DNA of 64,000 nt from JAGOEF01 sp029564465 (GTDB lineage: Bacteria > Bacteroidota > Bacteroidia > Bacteroidales > ML635J-15): positions 44,902-108,901 of the forward strand of contig JAKQPY010000225.1 of assembly GCA_029564465.1 (NCBI GenBank), in the 5' to 3' direction. A program made the position numbers and the translations under genes. Positions 1-7,623 of the stretch are shown here, piece by piece. The notes under the pieces were generated by a model that saw nothing but the letters and a program-made list of their open reading frames with translations, was not told the origin of the DNA and searched no databases. Within the stretch, counting starts at the first letter, position 1. The number at the start of each line of letters is the position of its first letter.

Positions 1-1000
1 GGCTGATGAGCATGCCTTCGGCAAAGAAAATGTTGCGTATCAACGAATCGTTGGCTCCCAAACTGCGCAATGTGTTTATGTCTTTTTTCTTGTCGATAAT
101 CAGCATGGTAAGCGATGCAATTACGTTGAAGGATGCGATGATGAGGATAAAGAGCAGTATCAGGAAAATCACCCATTTTTCGGATTGCATTACCTGATAC
201 AAAAAGCGGTGCTGATCGTTTCGGTCAGCTATCGCAAATGTATTTCCCAGTTGCGAAGTCAGGCGTTCCTTTACGACCGCCGTTTGTTTTGGGTCTTTCA
301 GTTTAATTTCGATGGCGCTGATGTCGTTGTCGTATTCCAGCACCTCGCGGGCAAACGAAAGGGGAACAATGTAGTATTTGTTATCGTACTCCTGTTGCAC
401 TGCAAAGACTCCCGAAGTGTAGATGTTCCGGGTGTTAATCAGGTTTACCGCATCCTGAAAATTACCCCTGATTTCGGCTTTCCGACTGGGTATATGTACT
501 TTTACGGGAACTAGAAAATCGAGGTCGAGATTGAGTTTATACGACACGCCCCTGCCTGCCACTGCGGTTGGGATATCGTTGTATTTTAAGTAATATTCCC
601 CCGAAACAAGCATGCTGTCGAGACCGGTAACTTTCAGGTAGTTTTCGTCGACACCTTTCATGGTGGCAATCATCTGTTGCCCGTCGTATTCGAGCAGTGC
701 GTTTTCTTCGAGCGAAAACGACCATGCAGCAATGGCATTGTCAGTGCGCAATACCGAAAGTAATTTGTCATCAGCCACGAATGTTTTCGATTGTACCGAA
801 GTAATTTTCAAATCGGGGTCAAAACTGGTAAATAAGGTTTTTATCAATCCGTCGAAGCCATTGAAAACCGAGAGGATAACAATGAGAGCGGCTGTACCAA
901 CAGCCACTCCGGCTACCGAAATACCCGAAATAATATTGATGGCGTTGCGCGATTTTTTCGACAGCAAATAGCGGCGCGCTATGTATAGCGAAAGGTTCAC
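1..1000 (-). CDS. LolC/LolE-type ABC transporter permease (3' part outside window)
   Basis: Inner-membrane permease of the FtsX/LolC/LolE family, which in its best-known members moves lipoproteins out of the inner membrane with a LolD ATPase. The frame stays open from a GTG at 1000 to the window edge (about 333 residues seen). The start reads NLSLYIARRYLLSKKSRN, followed by a first membrane segment at about residues 22-45 (ISGISVAGVAVGTAALIVIL). A periplasmic domain of roughly 220 residues follows, then a second membrane segment near residue 275-300 (FLILLFILIIASFNVIASL) and the cytoplasmic IDKKKDINTLRSLGA motif typical of FtsX-like permeases. GTG is chosen because it lies two bases after the rbfA stop and begins the conserved YIARRYL stretch. 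The gene probably shares a transcript with rbfA. The split into LolC or LolE cannot be made from sequence alone. Confidence 0.85.
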   Translation of the reverse strand, partial: MNLSLYIARRYLLSKKSRNAINIISGISVAGVAVGTAALIVILSVFNGFDGLIKTLFTSFDPDLKITSVQSKTFVADDKLLSVLRTDNAIAAWSFSLEENALLEYDGQQMIATMKGVDENYLKVTGLDSMLVSGEYYLKYNDIPTAVAGRGVSYKLNLDLDFLVPVKVHIPSRKAEIRGNFQDAVNLINTRNIYTSGVFAVQQEYDNKYYIVPLSFAREVLEYDNDISAIEIKLKDPKQTAVVKERLTSQLGNTFAIADRNDQHRFLYQVMQSEKWVIFLILLFILIIASFNVIASLTMLIIDKKKDINTLRSLGANDSLIRNIFFAEGMLIS

Positions 1001-1002
1001 TG

Positions 1003-1341
1003 CTACGATTTCAAGGCTTTGTCGATGCGTTCAATAAAATCCTGTGTGTCGTCGTTATAAAAAATCAGCTCGGGAATGTGGCGTACCTGATGCTTTACGG
1101 CGTCGCCCAGCAATTTTCTGATTTGGCTGTTTATTTTGCGCAATTCAAGGATAATATTCGCTGCATTGGCCGAAGGGAATACCGAGATATATACTTTGGC
1201 AACCCCCAGATCGGGGCTCATCCGAACCAGCGTAACGGTGAGCATGATGCCCGGCGTCCAGTTTTTCGACTCCCGCAGCAATATTCCCGCCAGCTCTTTT
1301 TGAATCAGCCTTGCCATCTGACTTTGTCGCTTGGTTTCCAT
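1003..1341 (-). CDS. rbfA: Ribosome-binding factor A
   Basis: Small KH-domain protein that binds the 30S subunit and assists 16S rRNA 5'-end maturation and cold adaptation. The 112-residue product begins METKRQSQMARLIQKELAGI and carries the family hallmarks: RQ..MA.LI..EL near the N-terminus, VTLVRMSPDLGVAKVYISV in the core strand, and the C-terminal VRHIPELIFYNDDT. An upstream TTG at 1359 would add six residues, but ATG at 1341 fits the family start better. Length is normal for the family. It lies immediately upstream of the LolC/E-type permease gene (two-base gap) and is likely co-transcribed with it. Confidence 0.93.
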   Translation of the reverse strand: METKRQSQMARLIQKELAGILLRESKNWTPGIMLTVTLVRMSPDLGVAKVYISVFPSANAANIILELRKINSQIRKLLGDAVKHQVRHIPELIFYNDDTQDFIERIDKALKS

Positions 1342-1391
1342 CTGAAAAATTTTGTTCAAAATTAATAAAAATATCCTGATGAAGCAGGATG

Positions 1392-3917
1392 TTACTTGCG
1401 GGGTTCTGAGGAATCGTTGACCGATTGCATATCAGCCAGTGCTATTCTCAGCTCATTAAAGTTGAATTTGCCATTGCTTTCCATCATGATTTGAGTCAAA
1501 CTGCCCACATTTTTACCCTTGACGAATTCCTTAATTTCGGCAATGCGTCCGGCATCGAGTAAGTCTTCGGCCTGTAATTCTCCGGTGATAACGTAGTAAC
1601 TCAGATGTCCCCATATGGTAGATTCTGCAAACCCTCTTTCGGTAGCGATTTGCGGAATACTTTTGTTTTCGCGGAACAGCGCCAGACTTACCGATTTGGA
1701 TTCCGGCTTTTTTTCTTTTTTCTTTTTTGCCGGGATGTCGTCGGCAGGAGCATCGCGTTCAATGGCATTTTCGAGGCAATAATCATGTATCATTTCGAGA
1801 ATGTCGCTGCCAAACTGCTGTAGTTTTACCTTGCCCAGTCCCTTTATTTTCGACAGCTCTCTTTGTGTTGCAGGTAGTTTATCGCAAATCAGTTTCATGG
1901 TATTGAATGGCATTACCATAAACGGCGACACCCGTAAATCGTCGGCAACCGAAGCGCGCCATGCGTTTAGCTGCGAATACAGTTTTTTGTGATTGATTGA
2001 TTTTACTGAGCTTTCGACAGGCAATTTTTTTAGTCCAAGCGTTTGCACAAAGCCGGCCTCAGCATCGGATACCGCCCTGAGGTAAGTCTGTATATCAAGC
2101 CCACCGGTTACCGCCCTGAGTGCTGCGGTTTTTAGCACCATAGCCAGCTCGAAGCGTCCGGCTGATTCTATGATTTCTTTTTTCACTTCCTTGTTATCGG
2201 AGTCGAAACCTATGCTACTCATCGGAATGGCAAACAGCAACGCCATCTTTTCGAGAAAATAGCTTGCGGCTTTCGAAATGCGTTCTTGCAATGCCGGATT
2301 ATCGCAGGGCAGCAGGTCGGGATTTTGTTTAATGATCGACCGCAACTGGATGTTAAATTTATCATTCACCTCATACATTTCCGAAACTGCATCTGCTTCG
2401 ATACGCCCGAAAGCTGCTTCATCGGCATTGTGAATTTTGGAAGCATTGAGCTGATAGTGTTTTTTCAGCGACCTGAACTGACGTTGTAAATCGCCGAAAT
2501 CGAATATCGAAAAGACGACTTCCTGCTGAAATGCGGCTTTCGATTCGCGCAGGGAGTCTTCGCCGGGCTCGTTTTGCTGGGCTGTTTCGTTGAACTCGCG
2601 TATGTTGACATCGGTCTTTATAGCATGGCGTTGTATCTTCGAAATAAGAACCAGTCCTTCGAGAGTTCGGCAACGGCTGAGGGCAACATATACCTGCCCT
2701 GAGGCAAAAGCCTGATTCACATCGAGAACGGCTTTTTCGAATGTAAGTCCCTGACTTTTGTGCACCGTAATAGCCCAGGCAAGTTTCAATGGAATTTGCT
2801 TGAAACTGCCTATAATTTCTTCCTCAATTTCGCGCGTTTCTTCGTTGAGGTGAAGCTTCACATTGCTCCATTCTTCGGGAGTCACTCTGATTTCTTCTTC
2901 GTCACCCGGGCATTCAACCACAACCGAGTCTTCGTCGAGACGGGTTAGGCGGCCAATTTTACCATTATAATACCTTTTTTCGGGTGAAGAATCATTTTTT
3001 ACAAACATTACCTGTGCCCCGGGTTTAAGCTCCAGCACCTCGTCGGTGGGAAACATATAGGATTGAAAGTCGCCCGTTATATTAGCCTTGTACCTGCGTG
3101 AACGCGATTTCAGTGCGGCCATTTTTTTGTCGTTAATCAGCGCTGCGCCGGCATTGTGGGTTGTGAGGGTAATATAGCCTTCCGACTCATCGGGGTCGAA
3201 GTTTGCAATATACCTCGAATTTAACAAATCAAAAGAGGCCTGAGACATCGAATTGTTTCTGATTTCACCCAGCAGTTCAATGAATTTTTGGTCTTCCTGG
3301 CGATAGATTTGCTTCAGCTCGATGGTAGTAAACCCGGCTTTGCCCAGGGCGTGGCTGTTGAAAAAGTATGCGTTGGAATAATATTCCGACAGCAGCCTCC
3401 ACTCATCTTCTTTTACGACGGGAGCCAACTGGTTTAAATCGCCAATCATCAGCAGTTGCAGTCCTCCGAATGGTCTCTGATTATAACGGTAACGCCTCAG
3501 CATGCTGTCGATGGCATCGAGCAGGTCGGCACGCACCATACTGATTTCGTCAATTACCAGCAAATCGAGGCTGCGGATGAGTTTAATTTTATTACGGGTC
3601 ATTTTATGCACAAAACCTTCCTGCGACTCACCGGTATTGTTTTTAGGGCGGGAGGCCGGTTGATGTTCTGGTATAAACGGCGTAAAAGGCAACTGAAAAA
3701 ACGAATGAATGGTTACGCCTCCGGCATTTATAGCCGCCACCCCGGTGGGTGCCAGCACAGCCATCCGCTTCGGACAGCTTTCCCGGAGATTACGCAGGAA
3801 TGTGGTTTTTCCGGTGCCGGCTTTTCCGGTCAGGAAAATATTTTGGTGGGTATATTGCACAAACTCGTTGGCCAACAATAGTTGGGGATTGGTTTCGTGT
3901 ATGTTGGTTGTGCCCAC
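1392..3917 (-). CDS. PIF1/RecD-like superfamily 1 DNA helicase with HRDC and HTH tail
   Basis: Predicted 841-residue ATP-dependent DNA helicase. Walker A is GKAGTGKTT at residues 31-39, Walker B/DE is VIDEIS at 121-126, and the later SF1 motif region WAITVHKSQGLTFEKAV plus VYVALSRC (motif VI) is present, the pattern seen in PIF1 and RecD. An HRDC-like segment (LPATQRELSKIKGLGKVKLQ) lies around residues 680-720. After a lysine-rich linker, a helix-turn-helix region (IPQIATERGFAESTIWGHL) lies near 760-790. The GTG at 3917 is preferred because it directly follows an in-frame TAA and the next Met lies beyond Walker A. Likely roles are in replication-fork or recombination processing; the substrate cannot be inferred. 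It stands alone, 30 bases downstream of the fill-in region upstream of rbfA, on the same strand. Confidence 0.88.
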   Translation of the reverse strand: MGTTNIHETNPQLLLANEFVQYTHQNIFLTGKAGTGKTTFLRNLRESCPKRMAVLAPTGVAAINAGGVTIHSFFQLPFTPFIPEHQPASRPKNNTGESQEGFVHKMTRNKIKLIRSLDLLVIDEISMVRADLLDAIDSMLRRYRYNQRPFGGLQLLMIGDLNQLAPVVKEDEWRLLSEYYSNAYFFNSHALGKAGFTTIELKQIYRQEDQKFIELLGEIRNNSMSQASFDLLNSRYIANFDPDESEGYITLTTHNAGAALINDKKMAALKSRSRRYKANITGDFQSYMFPTDEVLELKPGAQVMFVKNDSSPEKRYYNGKIGRLTRLDEDSVVVECPGDEEEIRVTPEEWSNVKLHLNEETREIEEEIIGSFKQIPLKLAWAITVHKSQGLTFEKAVLDVNQAFASGQVYVALSRCRTLEGLVLISKIQRHAIKTDVNIREFNETAQQNEPGEDSLRESKAAFQQEVVFSIFDFGDLQRQFRSLKKHYQLNASKIHNADEAAFGRIEADAVSEMYEVNDKFNIQLRSIIKQNPDLLPCDNPALQERISKAASYFLEKMALLFAIPMSSIGFDSDNKEVKKEIIESAGRFELAMVLKTAALRAVTGGLDIQTYLRAVSDAEAGFVQTLGLKKLPVESSVKSINHKKLYSQLNAWRASVADDLRVSPFMVMPFNTMKLICDKLPATQRELSKIKGLGKVKLQQFGSDILEMIHDYCLENAIERDAPADDIPAKKKKEKKPESKSVSLALFRENKSIPQIATERGFAESTIWGHLSYYVITGELQAEDLLDAGRIAEIKEFVKGKNVGSLTQIMMESNGKFNFNELRIALADMQSVNDSSEPRK

Positions 3918-3998
3918 TTAAAGCAGCGTTTTAATTAGTAAGGCTAAAAATACAATTAAATATTTACTATTAAAATGTCTCAGGTAGAAACAATGAAT

Positions 3999-6900
3999 TT
4001 AGGGATAATAGGTTTCAACAATAACAGAAACATATCCGCTACTATATGACGAATGCAAGTGAGGTCTGATTCTATAAGTGGGCGCTGAAGAATTATCTTC
4101 TCTGTTTATTATTACTTCAAGCCCACCACTATAATTAACGCCCCAGTCGGAACTCATAGTATATTGAGTTCCCACAGTACTACAATTCACCCTACCTCCT
4201 CCCGATTCTTGGGAATAATCCCACCACCCGGTATAACCCGATTTTGGGGCCAATCTGATGTAATAGTAATCGCCCGAACGATAGGCATACAATGTTACTG
4301 CATAATCATCATATATTTGATAACTGCCGTCCGCACTCATAACAAGCTTAGAATAACGTTCCACTTTTTTTGCGGTACCGGCGCCCAAACCTGAGGTGTT
4401 GCTGTAAATGAGCATACCTCCTGTTTCGGCATTGGTATTGGTGCTACCCGATATACGTGCGCTTCCGGCATTTATGTGGAGTTTGCTTGAAGGGGTAGAG
4501 GTTCCAATACCCACGTCACCATCCGATTCAACCACAAGACTACCCGATCTTACATTAAATTCTTGCTTAGGTATTAAAATACTTGAACTGGCTGCTCCGG
4601 GATCGGATGCCGTTGTCCCTGCATGTGTCCATGTCCCTCCAGAACACGAAATTTCGTAAAAAGAGCTTACCCCGGTATATGCTCCAAAATACATATAAAC
4701 ATCGAAAGATGTAGCCGCTGTTCCTGCATTATTAGCAACAAACTTTATAAGTCCGGTGGTTGCAAATTGCCCGTTCTCACCTATAACATAGTATGTTGCA
4801 TCGCCAGCAAAACCATTGGCATCAACGCTACTTCCATTGCTGGTTTTGAAGCGTATATACACTTCGTAATTTTGAGAAGTGGTAGCGTTATAACCAGTAT
4901 TTGATACAACACGTATGTAAGCGCTTCGGCCTTGTTGTGCCATTGCTAATGTTCCTAGTTTAACCCACTGGGCTGATCCTCCCGTATTTGGCAACGTGTA
5001 GCACACGCCATTGCCGGACCAGCTTAAGGTACCTGTTCCATTATTATATAAAACTCCTTGTGCATTGGCATCGGGCCATGTCATAGATTGCCCGCGAATG
5101 GATGCAATATTCCCATTTGAAGCAACCTGAAATTGAGAGGAGCTTCCTACTGAGAAAGTATTAGCAGGCGAAGAAGTTCCAATCCCCAATCGTATGTTGG
5201 TGTTGTCCCAGTATAAACTTGCACTTGAACTTAAACTATAGGTGCCATTCCAAAAGGCAACACGTGTTGCTGTTCCGGATCCGGTAACATTATCAGAAGG
5301 TAATACTGCTCCTACTTGATCGTCAACATATTTTTTTGAAGCTGCATGAGCATCGGCAGTTGGAGTTACGGGAATTGTTACCTGATCGGAAAAATGTCCG
5401 GTGCCGCTTACGTCTAATTTATATGTCGGTGAAGTAACGCCAATACCCACATTACCATTTTCCTGAACAGTCATTTTCACATTGGTTGAAGAAGGGTCTC
5501 CCAACCCAATACCCAGTTTATTAGCACCGAATGTCCATGCTGAATTGGAGGCAACAAAAAACACATTGGCACCTGATGCTTCAATATTTCTTAAGCGAAA
5601 AACTGCATCGTAAGTACCACTGCCTTCTACGTGAAGTTTGGCATTGGTTGGTGTGGCTGTTCCTATTCCCACATATGCTGAATTATTGTTATAAATATTA
5701 TTTCCCGACGCAGTCCAAACACTGTTGAGGGTGCTTCCATCCCAACTTAGTCCGGTGCCGTTGATAAACAGAGAAGATGCAGGAGAAACGCTGAGATAAC
5801 CTTCGTTGTTAACACTGAGAAAACCGTTTGTGTAGTTTTGGAATCGCACTGTCCCTGTGGTGTGAAGCTGGGCAGTCATGCTTGTTGTTCCTAACCCGAG
5901 GTTCGATTCAATATAGGTGTTACCGGAAAAGTACCCCGCCCAGTTTTCGGAACCACCATAGGCAATGCCGTGTATACCGTAATTAATACCAGGGCCAGAG
6001 GCATGACCAACCACTGCATGTTTTCGTTCCGCATTAAAATTGTCAAAATTTCCAAAGACACCAATTCTCGTACCCGTTCCTTCGAGGAAGCTGGTACCAA
6101 CTACTCCGTAACGAGCACCAATACCAACCACACCCATCCCTTTTCCTGCTACGTTATCGCACATACCGACCAATCCCATATCTTCATCGGCAACACTTCC
6201 GTTGTAAAAAAAGCCGGATGCGCCTAAATTTTCTCCATCTCCTTCAGTGGTATCTGCAACTGTAAATCGATAATCGGGAGTGGTGATTCCAATCCCCACA
6301 TTACCATTTTCCTGAACAGTCATTTTCACATTGGTTGAAGAAGGATCTCCCAACCCAATACCCAGTTTATTAGCACCGAATGTCCATGCTGAATTGGAGG
6401 CAACAAAAAACACATTGGCACCTGATGCTTCAATATTTCTTAAGCGAAACACTGCATCGTAAGTACCACTGCCTTCTACGTGAAGTTTGGCATTGGTTGG
6501 TGTGGCTGTTCCTATTCCCACATATCCTGAATTATTGTTATAAATATTATTTCCCGACGCAGTCCAAACACTGTTGAGGGTGCTTCCACTCCAACTCAAT
6601 CCTGTACCTGCATTAAACAAAGAGGAAGCTGTGCTTACTCCAAGATTTCCTAAATTATCAACATATAGAAAGCCATTCATGTAATTCGAAAAACGAACCG
6701 TGCCATTAGTGTGCAGTTGTGCTGTCGGACTAATGACTCCCAGACCTAGGTTTGTTTGGATATAGGTGTCACCAGCAAAATAACCGGCCCAGTTTTCGGA
6801 ACCACCACTCGCTGTACCATAAACTCCGTAGTTAGTACCTAAGCCCTCGGCACTACCTCTTACGCCAATCTTTGAATCGGCATTTGCGTTGGCATATCCC

Positions 6901-7547
6901 AAAACTCCAATTCTATCACCACTGCCTTCTATTAGTGAGCTACCCATAACACCAACCCATCCACCATCACCGGATACTCCAATACCGTTTGCGGCAACAC
7001 TGTTAGACGTTCCTACTATTCCTGTTGCATCGTAGGCAGTGGTGTTTTGATTAACAAAAATACCGACATAGTTTTCATGATTACCCAATACTGATAGTGG
7101 AGCAGTGGGGGTATTAATTCCTATTCCAAGATATCCATTTACATTATCCCAAAACAAATTACTATTTGAGCTTAATGTATTACTGTTGTTCCAAAAAGCT
7201 ACTTCGGTGGCATTTCCGGAGCCTTGCACAAAATTAAGGTCGTTTGTTACTGTTAATCGAACCCATTCGCTACCCGTCCAGAAATAGTATCCTTTACCAG
7301 TTGTGATATTTGTATTGTAAACTAATAAACTCTCTACAGGAGAATCAATGGGAGTAGAGTTTGAAAGGTTAGAAATGGATATTCTGGGAATTAGAAGTCC
7401 TGTATTATCCGAACTAATGTCGAGCATAGCTGAGCTATGTGCAGATGCATTTGTTTTGTTTATAGCAACACCTTGCGAATGTATATAATTGCTGCATAAA
7501 GCAAAAATGACTATTATCACTAATCTAAAAGTATTGGTTGTTTTCAT
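3999..7547 (-). CDS. Secreted giant fibre-like repeat protein A
   Basis: Predicted 1182-residue exported protein of unknown function. A signal peptide (LVIIVIFALCSNYIHS then QGVAIN) is followed by a module shared with the two neighbouring giants: AMLDISSDNTGLLIPRISIS, then WTGSEWVRL. The body is made of phage-tail-fibre-like beta repeats with many GIGT.TPTAKLHV and GSENWAGYF motifs. Two nearly identical blocks of about 103 residues occur near residues 316-419 and 599-702. After about residue 870 the repeats give way to a beta-rich jelly-roll-like region (WVKLGTLAMAQQGRSAYIRV), a last GIGTSTPSSKLHI motif, and an aromatic C-terminal domain (YYYIRLAPKSGYTGWWDY). No T9SS sorting domain and no S74 chaperone are visible. 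It may be a surface fibre or adhesin; this is inferred from fold resemblance only. Confidence 0.8.
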   Translation of the reverse strand: MKTTNTFRLVIIVIFALCSNYIHSQGVAINKTNASAHSSAMLDISSDNTGLLIPRISISNLSNSTPIDSPVESLLVYNTNITTGKGYYFWTGSEWVRLTVTNDLNFVQGSGNATEVAFWNNSNTLSSNSNLFWDNVNGYLGIGINTPTAPLSVLGNHENYVGIFVNQNTTAYDATGIVGTSNSVAANGIGVSGDGGWVGVMGSSLIEGSGDRIGVLGYANANADSKIGVRGSAEGLGTNYGVYGTASGGSENWAGYFAGDTYIQTNLGLGVISPTAQLHTNGTVRFSNYMNGFLYVDNLGNLGVSTASSLFNAGTGLSWSGSTLNSVWTASGNNIYNNNSGYVGIGTATPTNAKLHVEGSGTYDAVFRLRNIEASGANVFFVASNSAWTFGANKLGIGLGDPSSTNVKMTVQENGNVGIGITTPDYRFTVADTTEGDGENLGASGFFYNGSVADEDMGLVGMCDNVAGKGMGVVGIGARYGVVGTSFLEGTGTRIGVFGNFDNFNAERKHAVVGHASGPGINYGIHGIAYGGSENWAGYFSGNTYIESNLGLGTTSMTAQLHTTGTVRFQNYTNGFLSVNNEGYLSVSPASSLFINGTGLSWDGSTLNSVWTASGNNIYNNNSAYVGIGTATPTNAKLHVEGSGTYDAVFRLRNIEASGANVFFVASNSAWTFGANKLGIGLGDPSSTNVKMTVQENGNVGIGVTSPTYKLDVSGTGHFSDQVTIPVTPTADAHAASKKYVDDQVGAVLPSDNVTGSGTATRVAFWNGTYSLSSSASLYWDNTNIRLGIGTSSPANTFSVGSSSQFQVASNGNIASIRGQSMTWPDANAQGVLYNNGTGTLSWSGNGVCYTLPNTGGSAQWVKLGTLAMAQQGRSAYIRVVSNTGYNATTSQNYEVYIRFKTSNGSSVDANGFAGDATYYVIGENGQFATTGLIKFVANNAGTAATSFDVYMYFGAYTGVSSFYEISCSGGTWTHAGTTASDPGAASSSILIPKQEFNVRSGSLVVESDGDVGIGTSTPSSKLHINAGSARISGSTNTNAETGGMLIYSNTSGLGAGTAKKVERYSKLVMSADGSYQIYDDYAVTLYAYRSGDYYYIRLAPKSGYTGWWDYSQESGGGRVNCSTVGTQYTMSSDWGVNYSGGLEVIINREDNSSAPTYRIRPHLHSSYSSGYVSVIVETYYP
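5440..5749. repeat. Direct repeat copy 1 (about 310 bp) inside fibre gene A
   Basis: This block matches 6289-6598 with only a handful of base differences over about 310 bases, at an offset of 849 bases (283 codons, so in frame). It encodes the segment from the extended GIGV motif through VFFVASNSAWTFGANKLG and SVWTASGNNIYNNNS. The near-identity at nucleotide level suggests recent duplication or gene conversion. Confidence 0.9.
6289..6598. repeat. Direct repeat copy 2 (about 310 bp) inside fibre gene A
   Basis: Second copy of the block at 5440-5749. The flanking coding sequence on both sides is only moderately similar, so the tract of near-identity is sharply bounded. In-frame recombination between the copies would remove or add 283 codons. 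Confidence 0.9.
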
Positions 7548-7570
7548 AATTGAATATTAATTTATTGTAG

Positions 7571-7602
7571 CAAATATATTGAAAAAATCAATATAATGCA
7601 AA
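7571..7602 (-). promoter_or_regulatory. Bacteroidota-type promoter for fibre gene A
   Basis: Reading the minus strand, TTTG at 7602-7599 is followed by exactly 20 bases and then TATATTTG at 7578-7571. This fits the -33 TTTG / -7 TAnnTTTG pattern of the primary sigma factor in this phylum. The predicted start of transcription is about 15-20 bases upstream of the ATG at 7547, in the 76-base gap after the neighbouring fibre gene. Confidence 0.65.
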
Positions 7603-7623
7603 TCAAATGTTTAGATTTTACTA

